From positions 62,001 through 126,000 of the forward strand of contig NZ_JACFPL010000005.1 of NCBI RefSeq assembly GCF_016102005.1: DNA of 64,000 nt. Reading direction: 5' to 3'. The notes below the pieces were generated by a model. That model searched no databases. It saw only the letters and a program-made list of their open reading frames with translations, and was not told the origin of the DNA. This document shows positions 42,935 to 51,680 of this stretch, one piece after another. How positions within the stretch are numbered: the stretch's first letter is position 1; every line of letters starts with the position of its first letter. Both the position numbers and the translations under genes were made by a program. Source of the DNA: Bifidobacterium choladohabitans (lineage in GTDB: Bacteria > Actinomycetota > Actinomycetes > Actinomycetales > Bifidobacteriaceae).

Positions 42935-44320
42935 ATGGCATTATGGCTGAACATCCTGCTCATTCTCTTCTTCCTTCTGCTCGGTTCCGTCTTCTCGGGG
43001 ACTGAACTGGCGCTGGTCTCCCTGCGAGGCTCGCAGCTGGAGCAGATGGAGCAGCAGGACGCGCGCGGCGCCCGGGTGGCCCGCATCGCCCGGGACCCCA
43101 ACACCTTTCTTTCCGCAGTGCAGATCGGCGTGACGCTGACGGGCTTCCTGTCGGCCTCCTTCGGCGCATCATCCATCGCCCCATACGTGGTGCCCGTCCT
43201 GACCGGATGGGGCGTACACGAGGGTCTGGCCAGCACCCTGACCACGGTGATCCTGACCCTGATCATCTCCTACTGCTCCATCGTCATCTCCGAGCTGGTG
43301 CCCAAGCGGATCGCCATGCAGCGCACCGAGGCCATCGCCAGGGCCGTCGTTCCGGCCATCGACGTCTTCACCACCCTGTGCAGGCCGCTGATCTGGCTGA
43401 TCGGCAAGAACACCGACCTCATCGTGCGCATCCTGGGCTTCGACCCCCAGCAGACCGACACCGAGGTCAGCGACGACGAGCTGCGGATGCTGGTCTCCTC
43501 CAACACCAACCTGAGCAAGGACGAGCGGATGATCCTGGGCGACGTCTTCGATGCCTCCGAGACCAGCGTGGCCGAGGTCATGCGCCCCAGGGCCGACGTG
43601 GTCTTCATCGCCGGGGACATGCCCCTGCAGGAGGCGGTCGAATTCGTTCACGACGAGCCTTACTCGCGCTACCCGGTGACCGGACGCGACTTCGACGACG
43701 TGCTGGGCTTCGTCCACGTGCGCGACCTGATGGACGTGCGCAATCCCCAAGCCAAGACCGTAGCCGACGTGACCAGGCCCGGCATCGCCCTGCCCGGCAC
43801 CTCCAAGCTCCTGCCCAGTCTGGAGAAGCTGCGCAAGAAGGGCATCCACCTGGCCGTGGTCATCGACGAGTACGGGGGCACCGACGGCATCGTCACCCTG
43901 GAGGACATGACCGAGGAGCTGGTGGGTGACATCCGCGACGAGTACGACCTGCCCGAGGAGCAGAACCCGGCCCATCCCCAGGCGACCGCCTTCGTCAACG
44001 GGGTGGCCACGGTCGACGGCGGCATGACCATCGAGGACTTCGCCGACCTGACCGGGATCGAGCTGGAGGATGGGCCCTACGAGACCCTGGCCGGCTACTT
44101 CCTGGCCCAGACCGGGCGGATGGGGCAGGTGGGCGACGTGATCCACTCCGACGACGGGTATGACATGGTGGTGACCAAGGTGGATGGTCGGCGCATCGAG
44201 ACCATCGAGGTCAGGCGGCGCCAGGAGGCTGAGGACCAGGCTGGCGATGATGACGAAGGCGGCGAAGACAGGAAAGATGAAGACAGGTCGAATTCCAAAG
44301 CGGGAGCAGACCGAAGATAA
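42935..44320 (+). CDS. CNNM/CorC (hemolysin C-like) transport protein
   Basis: 461 aa. Residues 1-195 are the DUF21/CNNM membrane domain (MALWLNILLILFFLLLGSVF; VFSGTELALVSL; ELVPKRIAM). A CBS pair (about 215-335) contains VMRPRADVVF and the regulatory GGTDGIVTLEDM. The CorC_HlyC domain (about 355-440) follows, then an acidic/basic tail (AEDQAGDDDEGGEDRKDEDR). The family moves or regulates Mg2+/Co2+. ATG 42935 is chosen because the protein starts there in the family, although GGAGG is only one base away; an upstream ATG (42905) is the alternative. Confidence 0.9.
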   Translation: MALWLNILLILFFLLLGSVFSGTELALVSLRGSQLEQMEQQDARGARVARIARDPNTFLSAVQIGVTLTGFLSASFGASSIAPYVVPVLTGWGVHEGLASTLTTVILTLIISYCSIVISELVPKRIAMQRTEAIARAVVPAIDVFTTLCRPLIWLIGKNTDLIVRILGFDPQQTDTEVSDDELRMLVSSNTNLSKDERMILGDVFDASETSVAEVMRPRADVVFIAGDMPLQEAVEFVHDEPYSRYPVTGRDFDDVLGFVHVRDLMDVRNPQAKTVADVTRPGIALPGTSKLLPSLEKLRKKGIHLAVVIDEYGGTDGIVTLEDMTEELVGDIRDEYDLPEEQNPAHPQATAFVNGVATVDGGMTIEDFADLTGIELEDGPYETLAGYFLAQTGRMGQVGDVIHSDDGYDMVVTKVDGRRIETIEVRRRQEAEDQAGDDDEGGEDRKDEDRSNSKAGADRR

Positions 44321-44582
44321 CCGGACCGGGTCCAATCTGACCGAGACGACGCTACGACCGGAGCCTAGCTATCGTCCAACCGAATCCCAGCTGACAGTCA
44401 GCCGGTGACCGGCCACACGTCAGTCAAGGGAAAATGACTATCAGCGTAGCCGATGGTCCGTGAATGATTTCACTGGTTGATTCCCGCAAAATCCAAGCGT
44501 TTCCTTGCCTTTTCCTCTAGTCTGGAAGTACATGGTCGGGCTGACCCGACCGCAGACATAATTTCATATTTAAGGAGCGATT

Positions 44583-45062
44583 ATGGCATTGAACTTTACC
44601 GTACCGGGACTCGACGAAGCGACCAGCGAAAAGGTCATCGCCATCCTGCAGAGCCGTCTGAGCCAGGAACAGGAGACTGCCCTGATCCTCAAGCACGCCC
44701 ATTGGAACATGAAGGGCAAGGAATTCATCGGCATCCACGAGATGATGGACCCCGAGGTCGATTCGGTGCTGAACATGGCCGACGAGACCGCCGAGCGCAT
44801 CGCCACCCTGGGCGGCTCCCCCGCCGGACGGCCTGACGACATCATGAAGAACCGCGATTGGGATGGCATCACCATGACCGGCCGCCAGGATGCTCTGGAC
44901 TACCTGAAGGCCCTGGACACCTACTACACCACCTTCATCAAGCGCGACCGTGAGGCCATCAAGGAGCTGGACGACCTGGACATCGTCAGCTCCAACATTC
45001 TGCAGGACCACGTGCAGGAGCTGGAGCACTTCCAGTGGTTCATGCGCAGCCACCTGTTCTGA
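44583..45062 (+). CDS. dps: Dps family DNA-binding ferritin
   Basis: 159 aa. The inter-subunit ferroxidase residues are visible: His in LKHAHWNMKG, then GIHEMMDPEVDSVLNMADETAERI with the Asp/Glu ligands, and LGGSPAGRPDD. Dps stores iron as ferric core while consuming H2O2 and protects DNA. No long basic N-terminal tail, so direct DNA binding is uncertain. A ribosome site AAGGAG precedes the ATG and a terminator follows. Its position near ahpC fits an oxidative-stress cluster. Confidence 0.95.
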   Translation: MALNFTVPGLDEATSEKVIAILQSRLSQEQETALILKHAHWNMKGKEFIGIHEMMDPEVDSVLNMADETAERIATLGGSPAGRPDDIMKNRDWDGITMTGRQDALDYLKALDTYYTTFIKRDREAIKELDDLDIVSSNILQDHVQELEHFQWFMRSHLF

Positions 45063-45123
45063 GTTTATTGAGTTGCTAAGTTACTGAGTTCTGAGAGCTC
45101 ATCACCGCTCCGATAAGCGGTAA

Positions 45124-45169
45124 GCCAGCGGCCCTGCATCGTGAAAGGTGCGGGGCCGCTGGCATTTTC
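45124..45169 (+). terminator. Strong terminator after dps
   Basis: A 15-bp stem (45124-45138 with 45149-45163, one G-T pair) with a 10-nt loop and an ATTTTCT tail. Confidence 0.85.
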
Positions 45170-45297
45170 TCTAACCGAGATAGACTGCTGGGCTTCAGGA
45201 TAGAATTGACACTTGGGAGACGGCCGGGCGCCGCCTCACGCCGGGAAGACTGGTCGGCCATGGAAGACCGAACCCTACCCGCCCGACCAGGAGCATC

Positions 45298-46938
45298 ATG
45301 CCGCCCACGCCTACATTCCCAACATTCTCTATCAATCCACGTCGTCAGGATTACGACGATTCGAATTCGCAACAGAATCTCAAACCCTTCAATCCCGGGC
45401 AGTCGGATTCCCGATTATCAGACCCCCAACTTAATTCCGGACCGTCGGATTCCAAGCCATCGAATGCCCAACTATCAAATCCACAGCGTGGGCAAGGCGA
45501 ATCTGACAGGGGCCAGCACAACAGATTCCATCCTTCAAACTTCTTCGCCGCCCTGTCATCGTTGGCTGAAAACGATCGGATCACCGGGCTATTCATGATG
45601 GTCTGTGCCCTGGTTGGGCTGATCCTGGCCAACCTGCCAGAGACCGGGCCGGGGCTGAACGCTCTTGCCGCTTGGATTCCTCTGGATCTGCCCGGTGGAT
45701 TGAACCTGTCCCTCAAGGACTGGATACAGGACGGGCTGCTGACCATATTCTTCCTGACCATGGGTCTTGACCTGCGCCAGGAGGCTGCCACGGGCACTCT
45801 ACGCGACCACAGGCAGGTCCTGCTGCCCATGCTGGCCGCCCTGGGCGGTGTGGCCGTTCCGATCCTGATCTACTGCCTGTTCAACCTGGGCTCCCCCGCT
45901 GGTTTGCGTGGCTGGGCTGTCCCAACGGCCACCGATGTAGCCTTTTCCCTGGCGGCTCTGCAACTGCTCCTGCCCAAGGCCGGACCCACCCTGCAGGCCT
46001 TTTTGATGACCCTGGCCATCTTCGACGACCTGATCGGCGTCCTGCTGATCGCCCTGGGCTACTCCAGCTTGGGACAACCGAGCTGGCTGCTTGCCTGCCT
46101 GGCCGGCCTAGTGGTCTGGGCCCTGCTGGTCCGAGCGGTGAGCCGTTCCTTCCGGCTCTGGCGACCCTTGATGCCGCTGTTCCTGCTGGGTGCCCTTGCG
46201 GGCGGTCTGCTGGCCTGGTACGGCCTCTTCAAGGCTGGAATCCACCCGGTGCTGGCGGGAGTGGCGATGGGCCTATTGACCCCTGTTGCCAGGCCGAATG
46301 CGGCCGAAGCGGAAGCAACAGAAGCGGAAGAACCTTCGGCCAGTACCGCGCCGGACATAACTGAGCCAACCGAGCATAGGCCAACCTATACAAAACCATC
46401 CGGTACCGAGCCGACCGAGACCCATCCACCAGTGACCAGTCAAGCCAATACCAAACCAGCTGGGTTTGAACCAACTGGGATTGAGCCAAGCCGCAACCCG
46501 ACGCCATCACCGGCCGAACGGCTGGACCACTTCCTGACCCCTTGGAGCGCCCTGGTGGTCCTGCCCGTGTTCGCCTTTTTCTCGCTGTCCATCCCCCTGG
46601 ATCAGCTGGGACCCGGACTGCTGACGGACCGGATCTTCTGGGGCGCCACTCTGGGACTGGCCTTGGGCAAGCCCCTGGGGATCATGACCATGCTGATTCT
46701 GGCAGGTCGTCTGGGACTGCGGCGACCTGCCGGCTCCACGACCGGGAACTTGATCGGCCTCTGCCAGCTCTGCGGAATCGGCTTCACCATGTCTTTCCTG
46801 ATCGCCAGCCTGGCCTTCGCCGGATCCCCGCACTTGGAGTCAGCCCTGCTGGGCGTGCTGGCAGGGTCAATCCTGTCCGTGCTCATCGTGGCCGTCGACA
46901 CAATTCCCGGTCGACTGCGTTCCGCCAGAAACACATAG
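45298..46938 (+). CDS. nhaA: NhaA-type Na+/H+ antiporter with two pentapeptide-repeat insertions
   Basis: 546 aa, about 150 longer than typical NhaA. The transport core begins at about residue 80: TMGLDLRQEAATGTLR, AVPTATDVAFSLAALQLL, and the ion-binding Asp pair in LAIFDDLIGVLLIALGYSS. The excess length is an N-terminal hydrophilic extension (about 22-63) and a 75-residue loop between helix 8 and 9 equivalents (about 335-410), after which the family block resumes (RLDHFLTPWSALVVLPVFAF). Both insertions read as pentapeptides: TEPTE, TKPSG, TKPAG, FEPTG in the loop. ATG 45298 has AGGAG five bases upstream. Fold certain; effect of the insertions unknown. Confidence 0.93.
   Translation: MPPTPTFPTFSINPRRQDYDDSNSQQNLKPFNPGQSDSRLSDPQLNSGPSDSKPSNAQLSNPQRGQGESDRGQHNRFHPSNFFAALSSLAENDRITGLFMMVCALVGLILANLPETGPGLNALAAWIPLDLPGGLNLSLKDWIQDGLLTIFFLTMGLDLRQEAATGTLRDHRQVLLPMLAALGGVAVPILIYCLFNLGSPAGLRGWAVPTATDVAFSLAALQLLLPKAGPTLQAFLMTLAIFDDLIGVLLIALGYSSLGQPSWLLACLAGLVVWALLVRAVSRSFRLWRPLMPLFLLGALAGGLLAWYGLFKAGIHPVLAGVAMGLLTPVARPNAAEAEATEAEEPSASTAPDITEPTEHRPTYTKPSGTEPTETHPPVTSQANTKPAGFEPTGIEPSRNPTPSPAERLDHFLTPWSALVVLPVFAFFSLSIPLDQLGPGLLTDRIFWGATLGLALGKPLGIMTMLILAGRLGLRRPAGSTTGNLIGLCQLCGIGFTMSFLIASLAFAGSPHLESALLGVLAGSILSVLIVAVDTIPGRLRSARNT
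46360..46509 (+). repeat. Ten 15-nt units encoding pentapeptides in nhaA
   Basis: Units begin at 46360 and recur every 15 nt, reading TEPTE, HRPTY, TKPSG, TEPTE, THPPV, TSQAN, TKPAG, FEPTG, IEPSR and NPTPS in the nhaA frame. Units are degenerate but the third-position Pro is nearly constant. Confidence 0.75.
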
Positions 46939-46943
46939 GCTTA

Positions 46944-47048
46944 GCTGCCAAGACCCAATCTCCGCCAGACCCGGTTCCCGCCGGAATCAACCTGCCAAAC
47001 TCGGTTTCTGACAGAATCAGTTTTGACAGCATCGGTCCCTTACCAGGC
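46944..47048. repeat. 15-nt degenerate tandem repeat between nhaA and the SDR gene
   Basis: From 46944 the intergenic DNA divides into seven 15-mers, for example gttcccgccggaatc, aacctgccaaactcg, gtttctgacagaatc and agttttgacagcatc. It is non-coding on the plus strand (directly after the nhaA stop) and lies just after the SDR gene on the minus strand. It fills this 110-nt gap; no other element is visible. Confidence 0.6.
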
Positions 47049-47816
47049 TCAGCTGCGACGGTAAAGCTTGGTGTAGGAGCCCTCGGCCCGGGGACGGACC
47101 ACGATTTGGTCGATGTCCACAGTGTCGGGCTGCTCCAGGGCCCATGTGACGCATCCTGCGATGTCGTCGGCGGTCAGCGGGTCGGGCACCCCGGCATAGA
47201 CCGCATCGGCCCGGTCGCTATCACCGCCGAACCGTTTCAGTGAGAACTCATCGGTGTGGACCAGGCCCGGGGCGATATCGACCACGCGTACCGGCTGACC
47301 GATCAGCTCCAGCCGCAGAATGCGGGCCATGACCCGTTCCGCCGCCTTGGAAGCGCAGTATCCGCCGCCACCCTCGTAGGGCTCGATGCCTGCCGTGGAG
47401 GAGATCACCAGGACCGTGCCCTCCGCCTCTTTCAGGGCCGGGAGCAGCTTCTGGATGACCCGCAGGGTGCCGATGACGTTCAGCTCGTACATGCCGCGCC
47501 AATCGTCCAGGCTGGAGGTAGCCACCGGATCCTTGCCAAAGGCCGCGCCGGCGCAGTTGACCAGAGCCTTGACCGGCCCGCCCTTGAGCACGGCATCGAC
47601 GGCCGCCTGGGTGGAGTCCTCGTCGGTCACATCGCATACCTCATAGGTGAAGTTCTGACCCAGCTGGTCAGCCAGAGCCTTGAGATTGTCCTCGCGCCGG
47701 GCCAGGCCGACCACTTTCCAGCCCTTGTCAACCAAGGCCCGCACACTGGCCTGGCCGATGCCGCTGGAGGCGCCGGTCACCACGGCGCGCTTGATTGTCT
47801 TCTTGGATTCCGTCAT
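47049..47816 (-). CDS. Short-chain dehydrogenase/reductase
   Basis: 255 aa. Classical SDR: cofactor loop TGASSGIGQAS at the N-terminus, NCAGAAFG, catalytic Ser in VISSTAGIEPY and YCASKAA (Tyr-x-x-x-Lys). A basic residue after the Rossmann beta-2 strand (GLARREDNLKAL) favours NADP(H). The substrate is unknown; single gene with no metabolic neighbours. Confidence 0.9.
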   Translation of the reverse strand: MTESKKTIKRAVVTGASSGIGQASVRALVDKGWKVVGLARREDNLKALADQLGQNFTYEVCDVTDEDSTQAAVDAVLKGGPVKALVNCAGAAFGKDPVATSSLDDWRGMYELNVIGTLRVIQKLLPALKEAEGTVLVISSTAGIEPYEGGGGYCASKAAERVMARILRLELIGQPVRVVDIAPGLVHTDEFSLKRFGGDSDRADAVYAGVPDPLTADDIAGCVTWALEQPDTVDIDQIVVRPRAEGSYTKLYRRS

Positions 47817-48265
47817 TTCATCCGCTCCTTCATGATCAATTGCCCCGGATCAGCTCCACACGCACCTCCGGGCTACAGGGAGCCTGCCTGACTGCTGCAG
47901 GATCGCCCCTCTTCCTCAACGCTAGCGCACCAGCAGGGGCGGCGGCAGTCTTCCATCGGTCTTCGATGACAAATGTGGTGGAGTAAACCAACCTTGAGCA
48001 TGGTCGGAACGAATCAAAGCAAGATCGGGCTGAATCAGACCGCATGGTCAGGTTAGATCAAGATAGACAGAGCGGATCGAAAATCAATCCAGTTTCGCAC
48101 CAGAAGACACAGCAGGATTTCGGGCGCGAAATCATCAGCACGTATTATGCTACAGGTTCGGAATTTACAAGCTCGCATTGCACAAGTTCAGAAATCACGC
48201 GGAGTTGATGGCTCCGGAAATCATGGCTCTGGGAGTCATAGCTTCAGATGTCTAAGCTTCTGGAG
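47817..48265. other. 449-nt gap with repeat array
   Basis: No supported gene. The SDR promoter must be in the first part. 47960-48110 is rich in gaatca/gatc-like words without a clear period. The last 116 nt are the 15-nt repeat array listed at 48152-48267. Confidence 0.5.
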
Positions 48266-48267
48266 TC
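48152..48267. repeat. Eight-unit 15-nt tandem repeat next to the YgjP-like gene
   Basis: Units: 48152 acaggttcggaattt, 48167 acaagctcgcattgc, 48182 acaagttcagaaatc, an 11-nt short unit, 48208 atggctccggaaatc, 48223 atggctctgggagtc, 48238 atagcttcagatgtc and 48253 taagcttctggagtc. The core is roughly A-x-x-GCTTC-x-GA-x-TC. The array ends exactly at the stop codon of the minus-strand gene. Confidence 0.75.
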
Positions 48268-48883
48268 ACAAAGCCAGATAGCAGTTGAGTCGACGACGGC
48301 GCTCGGTCCAGTCAGGCATATAGCAATCCATCCGCGCGCGGAAGCCGGGGCCGTGACCATGCTCATAGAGGTGGGTCAGTTCGTGAACCAGCACATACTC
48401 CAGCAGGTCAGGAGCCAGCCAAGCCAGCTCGGTGTTGAGCCGGATGCTGGCAGTGGCAGGGGTGCAGGAGCCCCAGCGCGTTTTCATCTTCCGCAAACTG
48501 ATACGCTCAGGCCGACGGCCTACTACAGGAACCCAACGATCCAGCAAAGTCGGCAGCCTCTCCTGTAGAATTCTCTTGGCTTCGGCCTCGGACCGGTCCG
48601 GCGACAGCTGACCATCGGCTCCGGGTTGGGTGTAGACATCGCGTGAACGGGCCAGACGTTCCCTAGTGGTTGCGATCCAGCGGCGCTTGCCGTCGATAAA
48701 GATGCGAATCCGGTCATCACTCAAGGCCAGAGGCGCTGTCACTTCCAGATGGCCGTCAGGCGGCTTGACCCGCAGATAGACGTTGGCAATCCGCTTCCTG
48801 ATGACCAGAACCGTCTCGCCGCCGACCTCCAGCTGCTCCGACCGGACTGGTTCCGCACGCCGTTTCCGCCTCATAACCACCAT
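48266..48883 (-). CDS. YgjP-type M48-like metallopeptidase (DUF45)
   Basis: 205 aa with the chosen start. The zinc motif is HELTHLYEHGHGPGF (HExxH plus downstream His), and KMKTRWGSCTPATASIRLNTE is the signature block of the YgjP/DUF45 family. Substrate unknown. The start is uncertain: GTG 48934 is in frame, ATG 48883 has GGAAG upstream, ATG 48874 is also possible. The stop lies at the boundary of the 15-nt repeat array, so the array could have grown out from the gene end. Confidence 0.88.
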   Translation of the reverse strand: MVVMRRKRRAEPVRSEQLEVGGETVLVIRKRIANVYLRVKPPDGHLEVTAPLALSDDRIRIFIDGKRRWIATTRERLARSRDVYTQPGADGQLSPDRSEAEAKRILQERLPTLLDRWVPVVGRRPERISLRKMKTRWGSCTPATASIRLNTELAWLAPDLLEYVLVHELTHLYEHGHGPGFRARMDCYMPDWTERRRRLNCYLAL

Positions 48884-48917
48884 TCTTCCGCCAAGACGCG
48901 ACGCGACGCCGCCGAGA

Positions 48918-48945
48918 TTGACTTGAGGGGACACTATGGTAAGCT
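48918..48945 (+). promoter_or_regulatory. Candidate promoter for the tRNA genes
   Basis: TTGACT (48918-48923), 16-nt spacer, TAAGCT (48940-48945), 34 bases upstream of tRNA-Ile. It fits sigma-70-type spacing; not otherwise supported. Confidence 0.45.
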
Positions 48946-48978
48946 ATCCATTTGTGTGATTCTTCGGTCACACGGCAT

Positions 48979-49052
48979 GGGCCTGTAGCTCAGCTGGTTA
49001 GAGCGCATCCCTGATAAGGATGAGGTCGGAGGTTCAAGTCCTCCCAGGCCCA
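48979..49052 (+). tRNA. tRNA-Ile (anticodon GAT)
   Basis: 74 nt. Acceptor GGGCCTG pairs with CAGGCCC; anticodon loop CTGATAA carries GAT; the T arm has GGTTCAAGTCC. CCA is not encoded. It is followed 38 nt later by tRNA-Ala, a pair that in other bacteria sits in rRNA spacers, but no rRNA is present here. Confidence 0.97.
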
Positions 49053-49090
49053 CGCATTTCTTGCGCGGTTGAAGATACTTCCACATTTAC

Positions 49091-49163
49091 GGGGCTATGG
49101 CGCAGCTGGTAGCGCATCTGCTTTGCAAGCAGAGGGTCGCCGGTTCGAATCCGGCTAGCTCCA
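49091..49163 (+). tRNA. tRNA-Ala (anticodon TGC)
   Basis: 73 nt. Acceptor GGGGCTA pairs with TAGCTCC (one G-T pair); loop CTTTGCAAG carries TGC; T arm GGTTCGAATCC. CCA is not encoded. The AT-rich island starts directly after it, so it is a possible integration site, but I found no second copy of its 3' end at the far side. Confidence 0.97.
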
Positions 49164-50171
49164 CAGGTAGGTTTGAGGTCTTTTGAAAACCATCCTTATA
49201 GATTGCCCTCAGCTAAATAAACTTGTTAAAAGAGACGTGCTCGTAGCTTGGGATACAACCATAAAATAGATTTGTCAATCAATAGAATTCTTGCGATGAG
49301 GGACATCATAGTTGTAAGCAATACGCTGCTTTTCCACTGCACCTTAGGTCACTCTTTTCTATAATTCATGAACAGCAGCCTCAAGCGGTGCACTGGAGGG
49401 GTACAAATAAATCAATATACTTTAGAAGTATAATTCAGTTGTTTAGTGAATTTCGTCCTAGTAGAAGAAATAAATAAAATTGTTTCCTTCAAGAGAATCA
49501 GAGGTAATGACGACAAATCAGGTGACTACTCTTTTCTTCCATCTGCCTCATCGATTGAACTGACAGTCGGGTCTATCCGGGCAGTGCAATCGCCACCACC
49601 ATCACCATTAACATCTGATCGCGCAGAAGTTGCTTATACAACATCACCTAGCAAAAAGTAAAACAATAGCTGTTGCTGCCGTCGTTATACAAAAAGATAT
49701 CCTCCGTCTGCAATCATTCCACTTTATGAAAGACTTTGGGAGTTATTAGATATTCATTTTAGATAATCAGGCGGATTCATAACAACAGAGTCAAAAAACT
49801 GATTCTTTAATATCGGCTCAATCACAGCACACAGAACAGGAGCTGCGATGCTATCTATGATACTCATACGATTTACTTCCTTATATGAGACTAGGGAATA
49901 TCAACGGTAATTAATTGACTCGCTGCAACTGGGGACTGATCTAAATTTAAGCAACGCTGACATGTACAAGAACGTTAACTGCAGCGTACTTCAAAATATT
50001 ATTTCAGAGTTGGCAATTATGATCACTATACAATAAATAGCTTCTAAACAGATAATAAGAGGACTCCACATTCTCTACATTTCCCTCTCTAACTCAAACA
50101 AGATAAAATGTCCATTGTCAAGACATCTTATGGTAAGGAAATAGCTCATATTGGAATAGATGGGAGAGCCG
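49164..50171. other. AT-rich, mostly gene-free left part of the island
   Basis: About 1 kb of DNA clearly richer in A/T than the flanks. One hydrophobic small ORF is plausible at 49754-49867 (minus). The 71-codon plus-strand frame at 49446-49661 starts at a GTG without a ribosome site and looks random. No integrase or transposase remnant could be recognised. Confidence 0.6.
49754..49867 (-). CDS. Possible small hydrophobic protein (37 aa)
   Basis: 37 codons from ATG 49867 to TGA, preceded by AAGGAAGTAAATCGT, a good ribosome site with nine-base spacing. The N-terminal half, IDSIAAPVLCAVIEPIL, is hydrophobic and could span the membrane; the rest is polar and ends MNPPDYLK. The pattern of an N-terminal apolar helix around Ala-Pro recalls Fst/Ldr-type type I toxins, though length and tail differ. 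No antisense RNA has been shown; this is a guess from shape. Confidence 0.4.
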   Translation of the reverse strand: MSIIDSIAAPVLCAVIEPILKNQFFDSVVMNPPDYLK

Positions 50172-51680
50172 ATGCTGAATACCTCACAATGGCCACGTAT
50201 CGAATTAAACGTTATAAGCGAGATACGATTAGACCCAAACAACGTCCGGCTCGAGCATACAAACGCGAAAATTGATGCTGACATCATGCAGGATCTGTTT
50301 ACTAACGAGCAAGCTCTAAATCTCGTCCAAGGCATCTCCAGAAACGGCTACTTTACTCACGAGATTCCTATAGTGCTATCTCAAGAAGGTAAATATATTG
50401 TCGTTGAGGGGAACCGTAGAGTAGCCGCTCTCAAAGCCATTCAAAATCCAATGCTCGTACCTGATTTCCAAGCACGAATTAAAAAAGCCACCGAATCCAT
50501 CTCTGAAGAAACCAAAAAATCGCTCTCCAATATCGAAGTCCTTGTTGCGCCCAGCAAAGACGAAGCAGAACAACTTGTAGCGGCTATACACACTTCTAAT
50601 TTACGGAAACCATGGAGTCCCCGTAGGCAAGCAGCTTTCTTTCAAGCGCAAATCGATGCAGGCAGAACTCTTAAAGAACTCGTAGATCGTTATCCAACGA
50701 TTAAAGTAAGACAATTCGTTTTTCGTGCAAGAATGCTAAATCTATTCAAAAATATCAAGTACGCCGACCCCGAGCTCCAGGATTATGTAAACAGCAAGAA
50801 ATGGATGACAACTTCTTCAACGTTAACACGAATCTATACGTCGAAAGATTTCCTTGCTCTTACCGGTATTAGTATGGATGATCAAGGACATATCGTAAAA
50901 GAAATATCAGACGCAGCACTCAAAAAAATAGCCACAATCATCGTTGAGGGGATAAAATCAGATAGAATCAATACGCGTACCATCAACTCTACTAAAAGTA
51001 CAACCTTTAAGTTGTTAATTAACAAACTCGAGGAAGTTGTAAATGATGAAAAAGTTAAGCAAACTTCAAATTCCTCGCCCGAAAAAGCCAGCAACATAAA
51101 TGAAGATGATCTAACTTCACAAGATGATGACAATCTAAATAACGAACAACGTCATGAGGAAAGCAAAAATAATAGTACTTCCAGAACGTCAAGCGGGCAA
51201 TCACGTTATCAAGACAATATAAAGAATAGAAAACGACTCGATTTCAACGGAATTAACATTCCAGAGACATATCCAGAAGGAATAAAAAAACAATTAAATG
51301 AAATATCTCAAATTAACGTATATCAATACCCCAATCTTACCTATATAGCTATACGATCTACTCTAGAAAAAACCATAAAAGCTTTTGCTGCATTTAAAAC
51401 GGGAGATCCGGACATCATAAAGCAATCCGGAACAAACGTTAATGGCTTCGTATATCTGAGCAACACACTTGAGTGGCTTCTCAAATACGCCAAAAAAGAA
51501 TACACGCTATTGGTTCCATCTATAAAAAAGGTTATCTCAAACAATCGTTTCAACTACACAAGCAGCAGAGACGCACTAAATGCTGCCAATCATAACTATC
51601 TCTATTCCGTAACTCCAGAGGACGTTTTTAACGCTTGGTCGTCGATAAACCCTATCATGAGGTATGTGACAAGGATATGA
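50172..51680 (+). CDS. ParB-like N-terminal domain protein, partner of the adenine methylase
   Basis: 502 aa, AT-rich codons unlike the flanking genome. A ParB/Srx-type domain lies at about residues 8-105 (ISEIRLDPNNVRLEH, then YIVVEGNRRVAALKAI); EGNRR is its conserved loop. A helical middle (about 130-300) and a low-complexity Asn/Ser/Asp linker (about 300-360) lead to a C-terminal helical domain (YPEGIKKQLNEISQ, YQYPNLTYIAIRSTLEKTIK). No catalytic motif beyond the ParB loop can be named. ATG 50172 follows GGGAG; ATG 50160 is an alternative. The stop overlaps the methylase ATG (ATGA), so the two are made together; function unknown, defence or epigenetic control plausible. Confidence 0.7.
   Translation: MLNTSQWPRIELNVISEIRLDPNNVRLEHTNAKIDADIMQDLFTNEQALNLVQGISRNGYFTHEIPIVLSQEGKYIVVEGNRRVAALKAIQNPMLVPDFQARIKKATESISEETKKSLSNIEVLVAPSKDEAEQLVAAIHTSNLRKPWSPRRQAAFFQAQIDAGRTLKELVDRYPTIKVRQFVFRARMLNLFKNIKYADPELQDYVNSKKWMTTSSTLTRIYTSKDFLALTGISMDDQGHIVKEISDAALKKIATIIVEGIKSDRINTRTINSTKSTTFKLLINKLEEVVNDEKVKQTSNSSPEKASNINEDDLTSQDDDNLNNEQRHEESKNNSTSRTSSGQSRYQDNIKNRKRLDFNGINIPETYPEGIKKQLNEISQINVYQYPNLTYIAIRSTLEKTIKAFAAFKTGDPDIIKQSGTNVNGFVYLSNTLEWLLKYAKKEYTLLVPSIKKVISNNRFNYTSSRDALNAANHNYLYSVTPEDVFNAWSSINPIMRYVTRI

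Noticed and set aside
49446-49661. 71-codon plus-strand frame in the AT-rich island
   Set aside because: GTG start without a ribosome site and no recognisable sequence features.
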